From Sediminitomix flava (GTDB lineage: Bacteria > Bacteroidota > Bacteroidia > Cytophagales > Flammeovirgaceae): a DNA stretch of 64,000 bases. The position numbers and the translations under genes are program-made. Within the stretch, counting starts at the first letter, position 1. Each line of letters opens with the position of its first letter. The notes under the pieces were generated by a model. It was not told where the DNA came from. It was given only the letters and a program-made list of their open reading frames with translations, and did no database searches. Below, in pieces: positions 63,551 through 64,000 of the stretch. Location: the NCBI RefSeq assembly GCF_003149185.1, contig NZ_QGDO01000008.1, positions 62,001 to 126,000 of the forward strand, read 5' to 3'.

Positions 63551-64000
63551 TTATTTATCTAACCAAGCAAGCGATTGATTATTATTGAACTCAATCTCAA
63601 AGACAAAAGCATGTTCACATGGTTTTTCAGAAGGTAATTGTAGTTCAAGACCTTTCTCTGTTTGTCTCCAATCCAAATTTGAATTACTTCCAAGAAGTTT
63701 CACGTTTTGAACCGCTGCAGAAATATAATTAGACTTTGTACTTACAGCTGGAATTATCATTTTACCATCTTCAGCCCAATCCATAGCTATAGCGTATAAC
63801 CTACCTTCGTTAGTAGTAAATCTAAAATCTTCTGAAGTTAACTCTTGATTTTTACCTTCTGTATGATGACCTGTTGCAACTTGTGTAGGTCCTTCCCCGA
63901 AGATTTTCCAAGGTCTAGAACCATAGATCGCCTTTCCATTGACTTTTAACCAATTTCCCATCTCAAATAGAATGGCTTGTTGATCCTCAGGAATGGTTCC
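63551..64000 (-). CDS. GH29 fucosidase/galactosidase, C-terminal part, cut by window edge
   Basis: The last 150 codons of a GH29 enzyme whose 5' part lies beyond base 64000. The reading frame is open up to the edge (GTIPEDQQAILFEMGNWLKVNG), so the ATG at 63961 is internal and not a start. The segment AIYGSRPWKIFGEGPTQ and the C-terminal beta-sandwich align with residues about 370-510 of the GH29 at 9053. The catalytic residues are not in view. It is a third GH29 of this locus. Confidence 0.88.
   Translation of the reverse strand, partial: GTIPEDQQAILFEMGNWLKVNGKAIYGSRPWKIFGEGPTQVATGHHTEGKNQELTSEDFRFTTNEGRLYAIAMDWAEDGKMIIPAVSTKSNYISAAVQNVKLLGSNSNLDWRQTEKGLELQLPSEKPCEHAFVFEIEFNNNQSLAWLDK

Overview
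This 64 kb window is AT-rich DNA from a Bacteroidota bacterium, most likely a marine alga-degrading member of the Cytophagales (a Flammeovirga-like genus is my guess, not a proof). The evidence is type IX secretion (T9SS) C-terminal tails on at least four proteins, a hybrid two-component system (HTCS), a TAnnTTTG-type promoter, no Shine-Dalgarno sequences, and many glycoside hydrolases (GH) and sulfatases. It reads as a locus for a sulfated red-algal galactan of the agar/porphyran type, plus a dedicated catabolic operon for the released L-sugar.

Layout. 1-247: non-coding, with dyads and the terminator of the first operon. 248-8822 (minus): eight-gene operon with an L-galactose dehydrogenase-like aldo/keto reductase, a COG3618 lactonase, an LgoD/YjjN-like L-galactonate dehydrogenase, tagaturonate reductase (UxaB), altronate dehydratase (UxaA), KDPG aldolase (Eda), a rhamnose/fucose-type mutarotase and a FucP-type permease. 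Together they take L-galactose to 2-keto-3-deoxygluconate and on to central metabolism; only the 2-keto-3-deoxygluconate kinase is missing from the window. 9053-17558 (minus): GH29 and a 2211-residue T9SS-secreted protein with a lectin-like domain and 17 PKD-like repeats. 17936-23880 (plus): GH16 agar-type galactanase, a carbohydrate-binding T9SS protein and a DUF5060/DUF4038 hydrolase. 23981-30917: an amine-oxidase-like flavoprotein, a frameshifted GH29 lipoprotein, GH2 and a divergent transmembrane winged-helix-like regulator. 31162-38480: GH3, sulfatase, GH30, and a TPR/LuxR-like regulator. 38604-40809: small membrane proteins and a serine hydrolase, apparently unrelated to sugar use. 41109-50799: sulfatase and GH3 (minus), then a frameshifted beta-propeller protein and a T9SS sulfatase (plus). 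50978-59581: a parallel beta-helix protein, a tyrosine recombinase and a 1398-residue HTCS. 59847-64000 (minus): sulfatase, GH86-like galactanase and the C-terminus of a third GH29.

Working model (inference): GH16 and a T9SS sulfatase act outside the cell; the GH86-like enzyme, sulfatases, GH29 (possibly alpha-L-galactosidase) and GH2 finish the oligosaccharides in the periplasm; the permease imports L-galactose, which the first operon oxidises. The HTCS, the 29760 regulator and the TPR regulator are candidate controllers. No SusC/SusD pair is present in the window. No tRNA, rRNA, CRISPR array or insertion sequence was recognised.
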